Assembly (NCBI GenBank): GCA_011391855.1
Contig: JAABPT010000182.1
Location: 1 to 21,131, forward strand
DNA length: 21,131 nt
Direction of reading: 5' to 3'
Source: Burkholderiales bacterium
Lineage (GTDB): Bacteria > Pseudomonadota > Gammaproteobacteria > Burkholderiales > Burkholderiaceae_C
The position numbers were made by a program, and so were the translations under genes. The notes under the pieces are model-generated. The model worked only from the letters and a program-made list of their open reading frames with translations, was not told the DNA's origin and searched no databases. This document shows positions 1 through 7,209 of the stretch, one piece after another (position 1 is the first letter of the stretch; each line of letters starts with the position of its first letter).

Positions 1-608
1 TACATGCCGCCGGTTTCCTCGAAGAGGGCGCGGCGAAGGTCGGCTTCGCTGACCTTGAAGCGCGCCGCCACGCCGGGCAGCCACCACACCGGCTCCAGCG
101 CCACCTTGGTGACATGGGCCGAGGCATCTTCCAGCAGCACGGCGCCGTCGATGGCCAGGCGCTGGAAAGCAATGGCCTGCTTGATTTCCGGCAGGTGGAT
201 GCGCGCCTTGGTGACGGCGATGGTGGGGCGGATGTCGTAGCCCTGCGCCAGGTGGTCGGCGTACACCTGCTGCACGCTGGCGCCCCAGGGGTCGATGGAG
301 ACGATGCGCTGGCCGTCGGCCCAGGGCGGGTAGGGGCCGATGAGGTCGGTGGGCGCCGTGTCGGTGAGGTCGGCGCGGTGGCCGCGTGTCAGGTTGCCGG
401 CGGCCACGGCCAGCGCGCGGTACACGCCGTAGCTGCCGCTGTGCGTGCCCACCACGTTGCGCTGGCTGCGGTGCGTGGTGGTGCCGACGACGGGGCCGCG
501 CTGCAGCGGGTCGGCCGCACCCCAGTGGATGGGCGGCGCTCCGGCGCTGCCCTGGCCGGGGTGCGAGGTCAGGCGGATATGCCGGCTGCCTCCGTCCGCG
601 GCCGTCAT
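1..608 (-). CDS. GTP cyclohydrolase II-like protein (URC1-type), N-terminal part, cut by window edge
   Basis: Reading leftward from an ATG at 608, 202 codons stay open to the window edge, so the C-terminal catalytic half is missing. Visible landmarks are IHWGAADPLQRGPVVGTTT (near residues 28-46), GTHSGSYGVYRALAVAAG, PTDLIGPYPPWADGQRIVSIDPWGA (described in part), ITKARIHLPEI-like text, EPVWWLPGVAARF, and FEETGGM at the edge. From memory these match the extended N-terminal domain (Pfam GTP_CH_N) of GTP cyclohydrolase II paralogues linked to pyrimidine catabolism (URC1) rather than ordinary riboflavin RibA. Family members open the GTP ring with zinc, but the zinc-binding cysteines would lie beyond the edge and cannot be checked. 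The start lies one base after the stop of the ParA-like gene, so the two are probably co-translated. Confidence 0.85.
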   Translation of the reverse strand, partial: MTAADGGSRHIRLTSHPGQGSAGAPPIHWGAADPLQRGPVVGTTTHRSQRNVVGTHSGSYGVYRALAVAAGNLTRGHRADLTDTAPTDLIGPYPPWADGQRIVSIDPWGASVQQVYADHLAQGYDIRPTIAVTKARIHLPEIKQAIAFQRLAIDGAVLLEDASAHVTKVALEPVWWLPGVAARFKVSEADLRRALFEETGGM

Positions 609-609
609 C

Positions 610-1335
610 CTAGGCGCCCACCTTGGCGATCTCGCCGTAGGCATGGTTCAGCCACAGCTTGAGCCGCTGCCGCTCCATCAGGCCCAGGCCCGGGCCGTCG
701 ATGGCCGAGCCGTTCTTGGCCAGCCAGAAGCTGGCGTTGCGGGCGTCGATCTTCTGCACCACGGCGTCGTGCAGGCGCCGCACGTCGACCGTGCGCGCGC
801 CCAGGCCGAGCGCGCGTTCGAGCTGGCCCGAGCGTTCGAGCTGGCCGAAGTCGTCGCCGCGCAACTGGTTGCGCACCAGCACGTAATGCAGGCGCTGGCC
901 GAAGCGGTCGAGCAGCCGCGCCAGCAGGTCCACCGAGTCGCGGCCCGAGTCCATCACGTGCCAGTAGTTGAGCGTGATGCCGGACAGGTCGGCCATGTCC
1001 AGCACGCCGGACTCGTCCATCCACTTCACCAGCGGCTCGTGGGTCTGCGCCGCCAGGTCCACCAGCACGCGGCTGCCGGGTTGTTCGACGGCGCCTTCGA
1101 TGATCTTGTCCAGCGCCTCGTAGCTGTCCACGAGTGCCGGCGACGCGTAGTCGGCATAGAAGCGCAACAGTGAGCCGTGCGAGCGGTCGGTGTCGAAACC
1201 GATGAAGGGCAGTTGGTGGTCGATGAAATACTGCGCCAGCAGGCGCGACACCATCGACTTGCCGACACCGCCCTTTTCACCCCCGATGAGGTGGATCTTG
1301 GACAGCGGCTTGTTTTCCAGGGTGGGGACTTCCAT
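610..1335 (-). CDS. ParA/MinD-family P-loop ATPase
   Basis: The 241-residue soluble protein has a deviant Walker A motif, GGEKGGVGKSM, with the signature lysine and the P-loop lysine at about residues 21 and 26. FIGFDTDRSHGSLLRFY and RVLVDLAAQTHEPLVKW fit the switch and Walker B regions of the CobQ/MinD/ParA fold. No ParB, parS-like site or replication gene is nearby, so plasmid or chromosome partition is not supported. Similar solitary proteins are often annotated as mobilisation-type or nucleotide-binding ATPases; the true role is unknown. The gene overlaps nothing upstream and is followed after one base by the GTP cyclohydrolase-like gene, suggesting a two-gene unit. Near residues 163-174 a six-residue unit (GQLERS, then GQLERA) is duplicated, encoded by an 18-bp tandem repeat. 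Confidence 0.8.
   Translation of the reverse strand: MEVPTLENKPLSKIHLIGGEKGGVGKSMVSRLLAQYFIDHQLPFIGFDTDRSHGSLLRFYADYASPALVDSYEALDKIIEGAVEQPGSRVLVDLAAQTHEPLVKWMDESGVLDMADLSGITLNYWHVMDSGRDSVDLLARLLDRFGQRLHYVLVRNQLRGDDFGQLERSGQLERALGLGARTVDVRRLHDAVVQKIDARNASFWLAKNGSAIDGPGLGLMERQRLKLWLNHAYGEIAKVGA
814..849. repeat. 18-bp tandem duplication inside the ParA-like gene
   Basis: Two adjacent 18-bp units, 814-831 and 832-849, begin with GCGTTCGAGCTGGCC and differ only near their last bases. The duplication keeps frame and adds a second GQLER-type hexapeptide in a probable helix. It looks like a slippage product. Confidence 0.85.
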
Positions 1336-1469
1336 GGCGGTGCGTTGGCAGGGGGCTGCGGTCTGAGAATGTGCTCATTGTGCAACGCAGCGGGTGGGGC
1401 TGCCGCCGCGGGCGCGAACGGCGCCGAGGCGGGTCCCACCGCGCGCCGAGGGCTAGACTCCCGCGCAGC
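1336..1469 (+). promoter_or_regulatory. Divergent intergenic region ParA-like/lipB with possible lipB -10
   Basis: These 134 bp separate two divergent genes and should hold both promoters. TAGACT at 1454-1459 is a plausible -10 for lipB (4 of 6 consensus bases). A start site about seven bases downstream would give a leader of only a few nucleotides, and no Shine-Dalgarno sequence precedes the lipB ATG. I found no convincing -35 at the right distance and no clear promoter for the leftward gene. Confidence 0.3.
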
Positions 1470-2138
1470 ATGCGCATCGTCCCACTGGGCCGCCGGCCCT
1501 ACGCCGAAGTCGAGGCCGCCATGCGTGCCCATACCGCGGCGCGCGGGCCGGGCAGCGAAGACGAACTCTGGCTCGTCGAGCACGACCCCGTCTTCACTCA
1601 GGGCGTGGCCGGGCGCGACGCGCATGTCTTGACCGCGGGCGACATTCCGGTCGTGCGCACCGACCGCGGCGGCCAGGTCACCCACCATGGCCCGGGGCAG
1701 GTGGTGGCCTACCCGCTGCTGGACCTGCGGCGGCTGGGCATCTATGTCAAGGAATATGTCTTTCGCATCGAAGAGTCGGTGATTGAAACGCTGGCGTCGT
1801 ACGGCGTCACCGGCCACCGCGTGCGTGGTGCCCCGGGCATCTATGTGCGGCTGGCCGACCCCTTCGGCCATGCGCGGCTGGCGCCCGAAGCTGCCGATCC
1901 TGCCGACCCCTTTCACGGCCTGGGCAAGATCGCGGCGCTGGGCATCAAGGTCAGCCGCCACTGCAGCTACCACGGCGTGGCGCTGAACGTGGCCATGGAC
2001 CTGGAACCCTTCACGCGCATCGACCCCTGCGGCTATGCCGGCCTGCAGACGGTGGACCTGCGCACCCTCGGCGTGGCGGCCGACGTCGACACCACCGCGG
2101 CGCGCCTGGTGGCGGCGCTGCAGCGGCGCCTCGGTTGA
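1470..2138 (+). CDS. lipB: Octanoyltransferase LipB
   Basis: LipB moves the octanoyl group from acyl carrier protein to the lipoyl domains of 2-oxoacid dehydrogenases and the glycine cleavage H protein, the first step of lipoate synthesis in the cytoplasm. The 222-residue protein has the family motif RGGQVTHHGPGQ (residues 66-77), the conserved lysine in GKIAALG (K153) and the catalytic cysteine in IDPCGYAGLQ (C187). Between IYV and GKIAALG it carries about 20 extra residues compared with E. coli LipB, in a surface-loop position. The ATG at 1470 is chosen because the protein then begins like other LipB proteins (MRIVPLG); an in-frame upstream extension has no homology signal. There is no obvious ribosome binding site. 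The partner lipA is about 14.6 kb downstream rather than adjacent. Confidence 0.97.
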   Translation: MRIVPLGRRPYAEVEAAMRAHTAARGPGSEDELWLVEHDPVFTQGVAGRDAHVLTAGDIPVVRTDRGGQVTHHGPGQVVAYPLLDLRRLGIYVKEYVFRIEESVIETLASYGVTGHRVRGAPGIYVRLADPFGHARLAPEAADPADPFHGLGKIAALGIKVSRHCSYHGVALNVAMDLEPFTRIDPCGYAGLQTVDLRTLGVAADVDTTAARLVAALQRRLG

Positions 2139-2160
2139 GCGTCGGTTCAACCCAGCGGGC

Positions 2161-2185
2161 CGGGCAGGGCCGGTGTTGTTGCCCG
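2161..2185. terminator. Weak hairpin between convergent lipB and SDR genes
   Basis: CGGGCA (2161-2166) and TGCCCG (2180-2185) are perfect 6-bp arms around a 13-nt loop, in the 50-bp gap where lipB and the leftward dehydrogenase converge. Only a short pyrimidine stretch (TCTTC) follows, so it is at best a weak terminator. Confidence 0.25.
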
Positions 2186-2188
2186 TCT

Positions 2189-2998
2189 TCAGAACACCCT
2201 GCGGCCCAGCGCCCCCGTGAAGCGCCGCAGCAGCCACTTCGGCGCCGCCCGCGAGGCCAGTGCAGCGGTCTGGTTCAGCACGCCCGGCACCGTGACGACC
2301 ACGTCGTTGAAGCAGGCGCGGTAGGCCTCGACCGCCACGTCTTCGACCCGGCCGACCACCAGACCCGGCAACTGCGACAGGCGACCGTTGCGCGCCGCGG
2401 CGCGGTCGAGCATGGCGGTGGCGGTGATGCCGGGGCACAGCGCGCCGATGCTGACGCCGGTGCCCCGCAGTTCCTCGGCCAGTGCCTCGGTCAGCGACAG
2501 CACATAGGCCTTGGTGGCGGCGTAGCTGGCCAGCGCGGGCACCGGCTGGAAGGCGGCGATGGAGGCCACGTTGAGCACGCGCCCGCGGCCCCGCCGCACC
2601 ATGCCGGGCAGGAAGGCCGACAGCATGGCCGTGAGCCCAGCCACGTTCAGGGCGATGAGTTCCTGGTGCCGCTCGGCCGCGATGGCCGTGAAGGCGCCCT
2701 GTTCCAGCACGCCGGCGTTGTTGACGAGCACGTCGACGCTGCGCCGCCGCCGCCGCAGCGCAGCGGCCAGGTCGGCGGCGGTACCCGGCTGCGCCAGGTC
2801 GGCCGGCAGCACGTCGACCCGCGTGCCGTGGGCGGCGTGCAGCGCATCGGCCAGGGCCTGCAACTTGTCTGCATTGCGGGCCACCAGCACCAGGCGGTGG
2901 CCGTCGCGCGCGAAGCAGTGCGCCAGCGCCTCGCCGATGCCCGAAGAAGCGCCGGTGATGAGGGCGGTCAGGTGCGAGGGCGGTGGCGGGGCAGGCAT
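2189..2998 (-). CDS. Short-chain dehydrogenase/reductase (classical SDR)
   Basis: This 269-residue Rossmann oxidoreductase has the cofactor motif TGASSGIG (residues 15-22), NNAG in VDVLVNNAGV, the catalytic serine in LNVASIAAF, and the YxxxK pair in SYAATKAY. The missing acidic residue and the ARN after the second strand suggest NADP(H), which is inference. The substrate cannot be read from the sequence; long relatives are often annotated as acyl- or keto-reductases. I chose the ATG at 2998 because GGAG lies nine bases upstream and the Rossmann fold starts ten residues later; the open frame continues upstream without homology. It converges with lipB and diverges from the Sui1-like gene. Confidence 0.9.
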   Translation of the reverse strand: MPAPPPPSHLTALITGASSGIGEALAHCFARDGHRLVLVARNADKLQALADALHAAHGTRVDVLPADLAQPGTAADLAAALRRRRRSVDVLVNNAGVLEQGAFTAIAAERHQELIALNVAGLTAMLSAFLPGMVRRGRGRVLNVASIAAFQPVPALASYAATKAYVLSLTEALAEELRGTGVSIGALCPGITATAMLDRAAARNGRLSQLPGLVVGRVEDVAVEAYRACFNDVVVTVPGVLNQTAALASRAAPKWLLRRFTGALGRRVF

Positions 2999-3103
2999 GG
3001 CAGGGGACTCCGGGCAAGATCGGGGTTCGATTCTGGACCGGCGCCTCGGGGCCCGAAAATGGCGGCCCGGCATCGTTCGAGCCCCACCTGGAGCCCACCC
3101 CGC

Positions 3104-3463
3104 ATGCGCAAGCCACCCCAAGGCGGACTGGTCTATTCCACCGAAGGCGGGCGCATGTGCCCGGCCTGTCGCCAGCCGCTGGCGACTTGCACCTGTGCGG
3201 CCCAGGCAGCAGCGCCCCGCGGCGACGGCATCGTGCGCGTCAGCCGCGAAACGAAGGGCCGCGGCGGCAAGGCCGTCACCGTGATTCGCGGCGTTGTTGG
3301 CGACGCTGCGGTGCTTGCGGCGCTGGGCAAGCGCCTGCGCACCGCCTGCGGGTCGGGCGGCACGGTCAAGGAAGGCGTGCTCGAAGTGCAGGGCGATCAC
3401 TGCGAGCGCGTGATCGAACTGCTGACCCGCGAGGGCTACAGCGTCAAGCGCAGCGGCGGCTGA
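3104..3463 (+). CDS. Sui1/eIF1-like translation factor (YciH family)
   Basis: The 119-residue protein matches bacterial YciH, the homologue of eukaryotic initiation factor 1, which can act on start-site selection on the small ribosomal subunit. The Sui1 fold is seen in VRVSRETKGRGGKAVTVIRGV, the CGSGGTVKEGVLEVQGDH block (cited in part) and the C-terminal GYSVKRSGG. Before it, GLVYSTEGGRMCP leads into four cysteines arranged CxxC-x6-CxC (C19, C22, C29, C31), which E. coli YciH lacks as I recall; this could be a small zinc site. TGGAG lies about ten bases before the ATG at 3104. It converges with the FNR-like gene, 39 bp away. Confidence 0.92.
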   Translation: MRKPPQGGLVYSTEGGRMCPACRQPLATCTCAAQAAAPRGDGIVRVSRETKGRGGKAVTVIRGVVGDAAVLAALGKRLRTACGSGGTVKEGVLEVQGDHCERVIELLTREGYSVKRSGG

Positions 3464-3502
3464 AGAGCGAGGGCACCGGCGCGTTCCAACCGGGCCGCTG
3501 GA

Positions 3503-4240
3503 TCAACCGTGCGCGATGTGCTGCAGCGCGGCCACGTCGACCAGTTGCACGTTCCGCTGCGTGACGTCGAGCACGCCGGCCTTGCGCAGTTTCGAGAACA
3601 TGCGGCTCACGGTCTCGAGCTTGAGCCCGAGGCAGCTGCCGATCTCCTCGCGCGTCATGGGCAGCACCAGAGAGGTTTCCGGCCCGCCGCGTTCGCGCAG
3701 GCGCTGGGTCAGGTCGAGCAGGAAGGTGGCCACCCGCTTTTCGGCGCACATGCCGCCCAGCAACTGCATCATTTCGGTGCTGCGCACGATCTCGCGGCTC
3801 AGGATGCGCTGGAACTGGCGCCGCAGTTCGGGATATTCATGCAGCAGCACCTCGAGCTCGTTGTAGTCGATGGTGCAGACTTGGCCATCCTCCAGCGCCA
3901 CGGCGTCGGAGCGGTGGCAGTCGCTGACGATGCCGTCCAGGCCCAGCCAGTCGCCGCTGAGGTGGAAGCCGGTGACCTGGCTGCGACCGTCCTCGTGCAG
4001 CAGGCAGGTCTTGAACAGGCCGCTGTGCACCACGTACAACTGCGACAGGCGTTCGCCGCTGCGGTACAGCGGTGCGCCGCGGCGCACCGTGCGGCGCCCA
4101 TTGGCCAGGGCCAGCAGGCGTTCGGAATAAGCCTGGTCTGGAACCACCAGTTGCTGCAGCCCGCCCTGCGTGAGGCCGGAGCGTTCGACGCAGGCGGGTG
4201 CCGGCTCGACGCGGCGGGTGGAAGCTGGATACACGGGCAT
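3503..4240 (-). CDS. Crp/Fnr-family regulator, FNR-like DNA reading head but no complete FeS cysteine set
   Basis: The 245-residue protein has a cupin-like sensor domain (about 45-130), a long dimer helix (about 135-165) and a winged helix-turn-helix (about 195-218). The recognition helix LKLETVSRMF carries E209, S212 and R213, the same residues and numbers as E. coli FNR, so it should read TTGAT-N4-ATCAA-type sites. E. coli FNR holds its [4Fe-4S] cluster with C20, C23, C29 and C122. Here a cysteine sits at 122 but the N-terminus has only one (C17, in PAPACVERSG). A full oxygen-sensing cluster is therefore unlikely, and the effector is unknown. GAGG lies five bases before the ATG. It lies downstream of the thiolase gene on the same strand, with 181 bp between, so it probably has its own promoter. 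Confidence 0.88.
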   Translation of the reverse strand: MPVYPASTRRVEPAPACVERSGLTQGGLQQLVVPDQAYSERLLALANGRRTVRRGAPLYRSGERLSQLYVVHSGLFKTCLLHEDGRSQVTGFHLSGDWLGLDGIVSDCHRSDAVALEDGQVCTIDYNELEVLLHEYPELRRQFQRILSREIVRSTEMMQLLGGMCAEKRVATFLLDLTQRLRERGGPETSLVLPMTREEIGSCLGLKLETVSRMFSKLRKAGVLDVTQRNVQLVDVAALQHIAHG

Positions 4241-4421
4241 GAAACCTCGTCGGTGCTCGGTTCTGGTGCAAAACCCGAACGATACGTCATTGGACCACGC
4301 CCGGCCCTGGCAAGGCGATGGTTCCCGGTCGTCCCCGGAGGGCGCTCACGCCCCGCACTGCTTTGCCGTCCGTGCCGCTGCCGAAGCGGCGCAGCGTGTC
4401 CGGCGCGCTGCCGCGGCGGCC
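4241..4421 (-). other. Intergenic region between thiolase end and FNR-like start
   Basis: This 181-bp gap is the longest non-coding stretch in the window. It should hold the end of the box operon transcript and the promoter of the FNR-like gene. GGGCG and CGCCC arms with a four-base loop occur in it (near 4337-4352), but without a T-run, so I do not call a terminator. No FNR-type palindrome is visible. Confidence 0.4.
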
Positions 4422-5624
4422 TCAAACTCGCTCGAGCACCAGCGCGATGCCCTGGCCGACGCCGATGCACATGGTGCACAGCGCATAGCGGCCGCCCGTC
4501 TTGTGCAACTGGTTCACCGCCGTCGTCGCCAGCCGCGCGCCGCTGGCGCCCAGCGGATGGCCGAGCGCGATGGCGCCGCCATTGGGGTTGACGCGCTCAT
4601 CGTCGTCGGCCAGGCCCAGGTCGCGCAGCACCGCCAGGCCTTGGGCGGCAAAGGCCTCGTTGAGTTCGATGACGTCCATCTGCGCCAGGCTCAGGCCCGT
4701 GAGTTGCAGCACGCGTCGCGTGGCCGGCGCCGGGCCGAAACCCATGATGCGCGGCGCCAGGCCGGCAGTGGCCATGCCGACGACGCGTGCGCGCGGCGTC
4801 AGCCCATGCCGCGTGGCTGCTGCTTCGCTGGCCAGCAGCAGCGCGCAGGCGCCGTCGTTCACGCCCGACGCATTGCCAGCCGTCACCGTGCCGCCGGCGT
4901 GCACGATGGGCTTGAGCTTCGCCAGCGCCTCCAGCGAGGTCTCGCGCGGGTGTTCGTCCTTCGCCACCAAGACCGGGTCGCCCTTCTTCTGCGGCAGGCT
5001 CACCGGCGTAATCTCGGCGTCGAAGAAGCCAGCCTGCTGTGCGCGCACGGCATTCAGCTGCGAGCGCAGCGCCATGGCGTCCTGTGCGGCTCGGTCGATG
5101 CCGAACTGCTGCGCCACGTTCTCGGCTGTTTCGGGCATCGAATCCACGCCGTACAAGGCCTTCATGCGCGGGTTGACGAAGCGCCAGCCGATGGTGGTGT
5201 CGTGGACGGCGTTGCTGCGGCTGAAGGCGCTCTCGGCCTTGGGCATGACGAAGGGCGCGCGGCTCATGCTCTCCACGCCGCCGGCAATGACGAACTGAGC
5301 CTCGCCGCAGCGGATGGCGCGCGCCGCGCTGCCCACCGCGTCCAGGCCCGATCCGCACAGCCGGTTGAGGGTGGCGCCGGGTACCTCGGGCGGCAGGCCG
5401 GCCAGCAGCGCGGCCATGCGCGCGACATTGCGGTTGTCTTCGCCGGCCTGGTTGGCGCAGCCGTAGAGCACGTCGTCCACCGCCGCCCAATCGATGTCGG
5501 GGTGGCGCGCCATCAGGGCCTGGATCGGCACGGCGGCCAGGTCGTCGGTGCGCACGGCAGACAACGCGCCGCCGTAGCGGCCGAAGGGAGTGCGCAGCGC
5601 GTCGCAGATATAGGCGTGGTTCAT
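4422..5624 (-). CDS. pcaF: Beta-ketoadipyl-CoA thiolase (PcaF/PaaJ type)
   Basis: The enzyme cleaves 3-oxoadipyl-CoA with CoA to succinyl-CoA and acetyl-CoA, the last step of the aromatic routes that pass through beta-ketoadipyl-CoA. At 400 residues it is full length. The nucleophile is C90 in LNRLCGSGLDAV; the second half holds GHPLGASGARL with the catalytic histidine and CTMCIGVGQG with the second cysteine. The N-terminus ICDALRTPFGRYGGALS is characteristic of the PcaF/PaaJ subgroup rather than PhaA or FadA. It is the last gene of the leftward box operon, 43 bp after the dehydrogenase, with no clear Shine-Dalgarno sequence. The same enzyme could serve phenylacetate or protocatechuate degradation; the location favours benzoate use. 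Confidence 0.94.
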   Translation of the reverse strand: MNHAYICDALRTPFGRYGGALSAVRTDDLAAVPIQALMARHPDIDWAAVDDVLYGCANQAGEDNRNVARMAALLAGLPPEVPGATLNRLCGSGLDAVGSAARAIRCGEAQFVIAGGVESMSRAPFVMPKAESAFSRSNAVHDTTIGWRFVNPRMKALYGVDSMPETAENVAQQFGIDRAAQDAMALRSQLNAVRAQQAGFFDAEITPVSLPQKKGDPVLVAKDEHPRETSLEALAKLKPIVHAGGTVTAGNASGVNDGACALLLASEAAATRHGLTPRARVVGMATAGLAPRIMGFGPAPATRRVLQLTGLSLAQMDVIELNEAFAAQGLAVLRDLGLADDDERVNPNGGAIALGHPLGASGARLATTAVNQLHKTGGRYALCTMCIGVGQGIALVLERV

Positions 5625-5667
5625 GGCGGGGTGGGATGCGGGGAGTGATGTGCAGCCGGGGCCGACA

Positions 5668-7209
5668 TCATGGCAGGGCGCGGGCGCCTGCGCGGGTACG
5701 GGCGCGCAGCCATGGGCTCAGGCGGTAGCGCTCGCCGCGGTACAGCGCGTCGAGGGCGTCGACCACCGCCGCCACACCCGGCACGCTCCAGCGCGCCAGC
5801 CACTCGAACGGGCCGGCAGGGTAGTTGACGCCGAGCTTCATCGCCGCGTCGGCGGCCTCGGGCGCGCAAACGCCTTGCTGCACCGCGTCGGCGGCTTCGT
5901 TGATCAGCATGGCCACGGTGCGGGCGACGACGAGCCCCGGCGTGTCGGCCACCGCCAGCGGCGTGAAGCCCAGCGCCGCCAGCCAGGCCGGCACCTGGCT
6001 GCGGCAGGCGTCGCTGGCGCCGTCGGCCACGGCGTAGGCCAACGCGCTGCCGGGGGCGGCGGGCAGTTGCAGCGGCCGGTCGAAAACGGCCACGTCGGCT
6101 CGGCCGTGGGCGTCGGCCCAGGCGTAGGCCGGGCGGCCGTCGGTCAGCACCAGGTGCAGGCCGTCGATGGCCAGTCCGGTCCAGCCGCTGCCGCGTTCGC
6201 GCCGCGGTCCCCAGCCTTGCGGCGCCAGCGCCGTGGTGGCTGCCTGCTCCATGAAATCGGCGATGGGATCGTCGCCGTGCACCGTGATCTCGCGTGCCGT
6301 CGCTGGCGCTGCATGCAGCGCCACCGGCAGCGCGGGCACGCCCTCGGGGTAGCGGTAGAAACCGCGGCCGCTCTTGCGGCCCAGCAGGCCGCCGTCGACC
6401 AGTTCGCGCTGCACCAGCGAAGGCGTGTAACGCTTGTCGTAGAAGTTCGCCTCGAAGACCGAATTCGTGACCGCGAAATTGGTGTCGTGGCCGATCAGGT
6501 CCATCAGCTCGCACGGCCCCATGCGGAAGCCCGCCGCGCGCAGGCAGGCGTCCAGCACCTGCGGCGTGGCGGCCTGTTCGTGCAGCAGCGCCAGCGCCTC
6601 GGCGTAATAGGGGCGGGCGATGCGGTTGACGATGAAACCGGGCGTGGAGCGCGCATGCACCGGTACCTTGCCCCAGGTCTTGGCCAGATCGAAGATGGCC
6701 GTGGCTACCTCAGGGTGGGTGTGCAACCCCGACACCACCTCCACCAGCTTCATCAGCGGCACCGGGTTGAAGAAGTGCATGCCCACCAGCCGCTGCGGCT
6801 GGGCCAGCCCGGCGGCCAGCGCGGTGACCGAGATCGAAGAGGTGTTGGTGGCCAGCACGGCATTGGCATCGACCACGGCCTCCAGTTGCCGCAGCAGCGC
6901 ACGCTTGGCGGCCAGATCTTCGACGATGGCCTCCACCACCAGCCGCGCGCCGCCGGCTTGCTCCAGCGCCGCGATCGGCTCGATGCGCGCCAGCGTGGCC
7001 TGCGCCTGCTCGGCCGCGACCTTGCCCTTGGCCACCAGGCCGTCCAGCGTGGCGGCGAGCTTGTTGCGCGCCGACGCGGCCGCGCCATCGCGGCTGTCGA
7101 ACAGCATCACGCGGTGCCCGGCCGCCGCCGCCACCTGCGCGATACCGGCACCCATGATGCCGGCGCCGACCACGAGCACCGGCGCGCCTTGCAGAGTCGA
7201 CGAGTTCAT
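5668..7209 (-). CDS. 3-hydroxyacyl-CoA dehydrogenase (PaaH/PaaC-like), probable 3-hydroxyadipyl-CoA dehydrogenase
   Basis: The 513-residue protein oxidises a 3-hydroxyacyl-CoA with NAD. The N-terminal dinucleotide site is VLVVGAGIMGAGIAQ (GxGxxG at 15-20), followed by LVVEAIVEDLAAK, TNTSSIS, and the catalytic-histidine segment VGMHFFNPVPLMKLVEVV. Two C-terminal 3HCDH-type segments follow: TPGFIVNRIARPYYAEAL with GPCELMDLIGHD, and a second diverged copy ending in GVNYPAGPFEWL. This arrangement and length fit PaaH of phenylacetate degradation better than short HbdA/FadB2 enzymes. Its ATG at 7209 overlaps the hydratase stop in an ATGA junction, so translation is coupled. In context it should make 3-oxoadipyl-CoA for the thiolase that follows. 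Confidence 0.93.
   Translation of the reverse strand: MNSSTLQGAPVLVVGAGIMGAGIAQVAAAAGHRVMLFDSRDGAAASARNKLAATLDGLVAKGKVAAEQAQATLARIEPIAALEQAGGARLVVEAIVEDLAAKRALLRQLEAVVDANAVLATNTSSISVTALAAGLAQPQRLVGMHFFNPVPLMKLVEVVSGLHTHPEVATAIFDLAKTWGKVPVHARSTPGFIVNRIARPYYAEALALLHEQAATPQVLDACLRAAGFRMGPCELMDLIGHDTNFAVTNSVFEANFYDKRYTPSLVQRELVDGGLLGRKSGRGFYRYPEGVPALPVALHAAPATAREITVHGDDPIADFMEQAATTALAPQGWGPRRERGSGWTGLAIDGLHLVLTDGRPAYAWADAHGRADVAVFDRPLQLPAAPGSALAYAVADGASDACRSQVPAWLAALGFTPLAVADTPGLVVARTVAMLINEAADAVQQGVCAPEAADAAMKLGVNYPAGPFEWLARWSVPGVAAVVDALDALYRGERYRLSPWLRARTRAGARALP

Noticed and set aside
1026..3116. Open frame of 696 codons on the minus strand across lipB and the SDR gene
   Set aside because: Low-complexity Arg/Ala/Gly translation without motifs. 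It is an antisense or shifted shadow of lipB, the SDR gene and the ParA-like gene, all of which have clear family motifs.
3485..3505. TTGAT half-site near the end of the FNR-like gene, considered as an FNR box
   Set aside because: Only one half-site is present; no matching ATCAA at the required distance.
4337..4352. GC hairpin after the thiolase, considered as operon terminator
   Set aside because: Short stem and no T-run on the transcript strand.
4170..5648. Open frame of 492 codons on the plus strand opposite the thiolase
   Set aside because: His/Arg/Gly/Gln-rich translation typical of the antisense of GC-rich genes; the minus-strand thiolase is intact and has catalytic residues.
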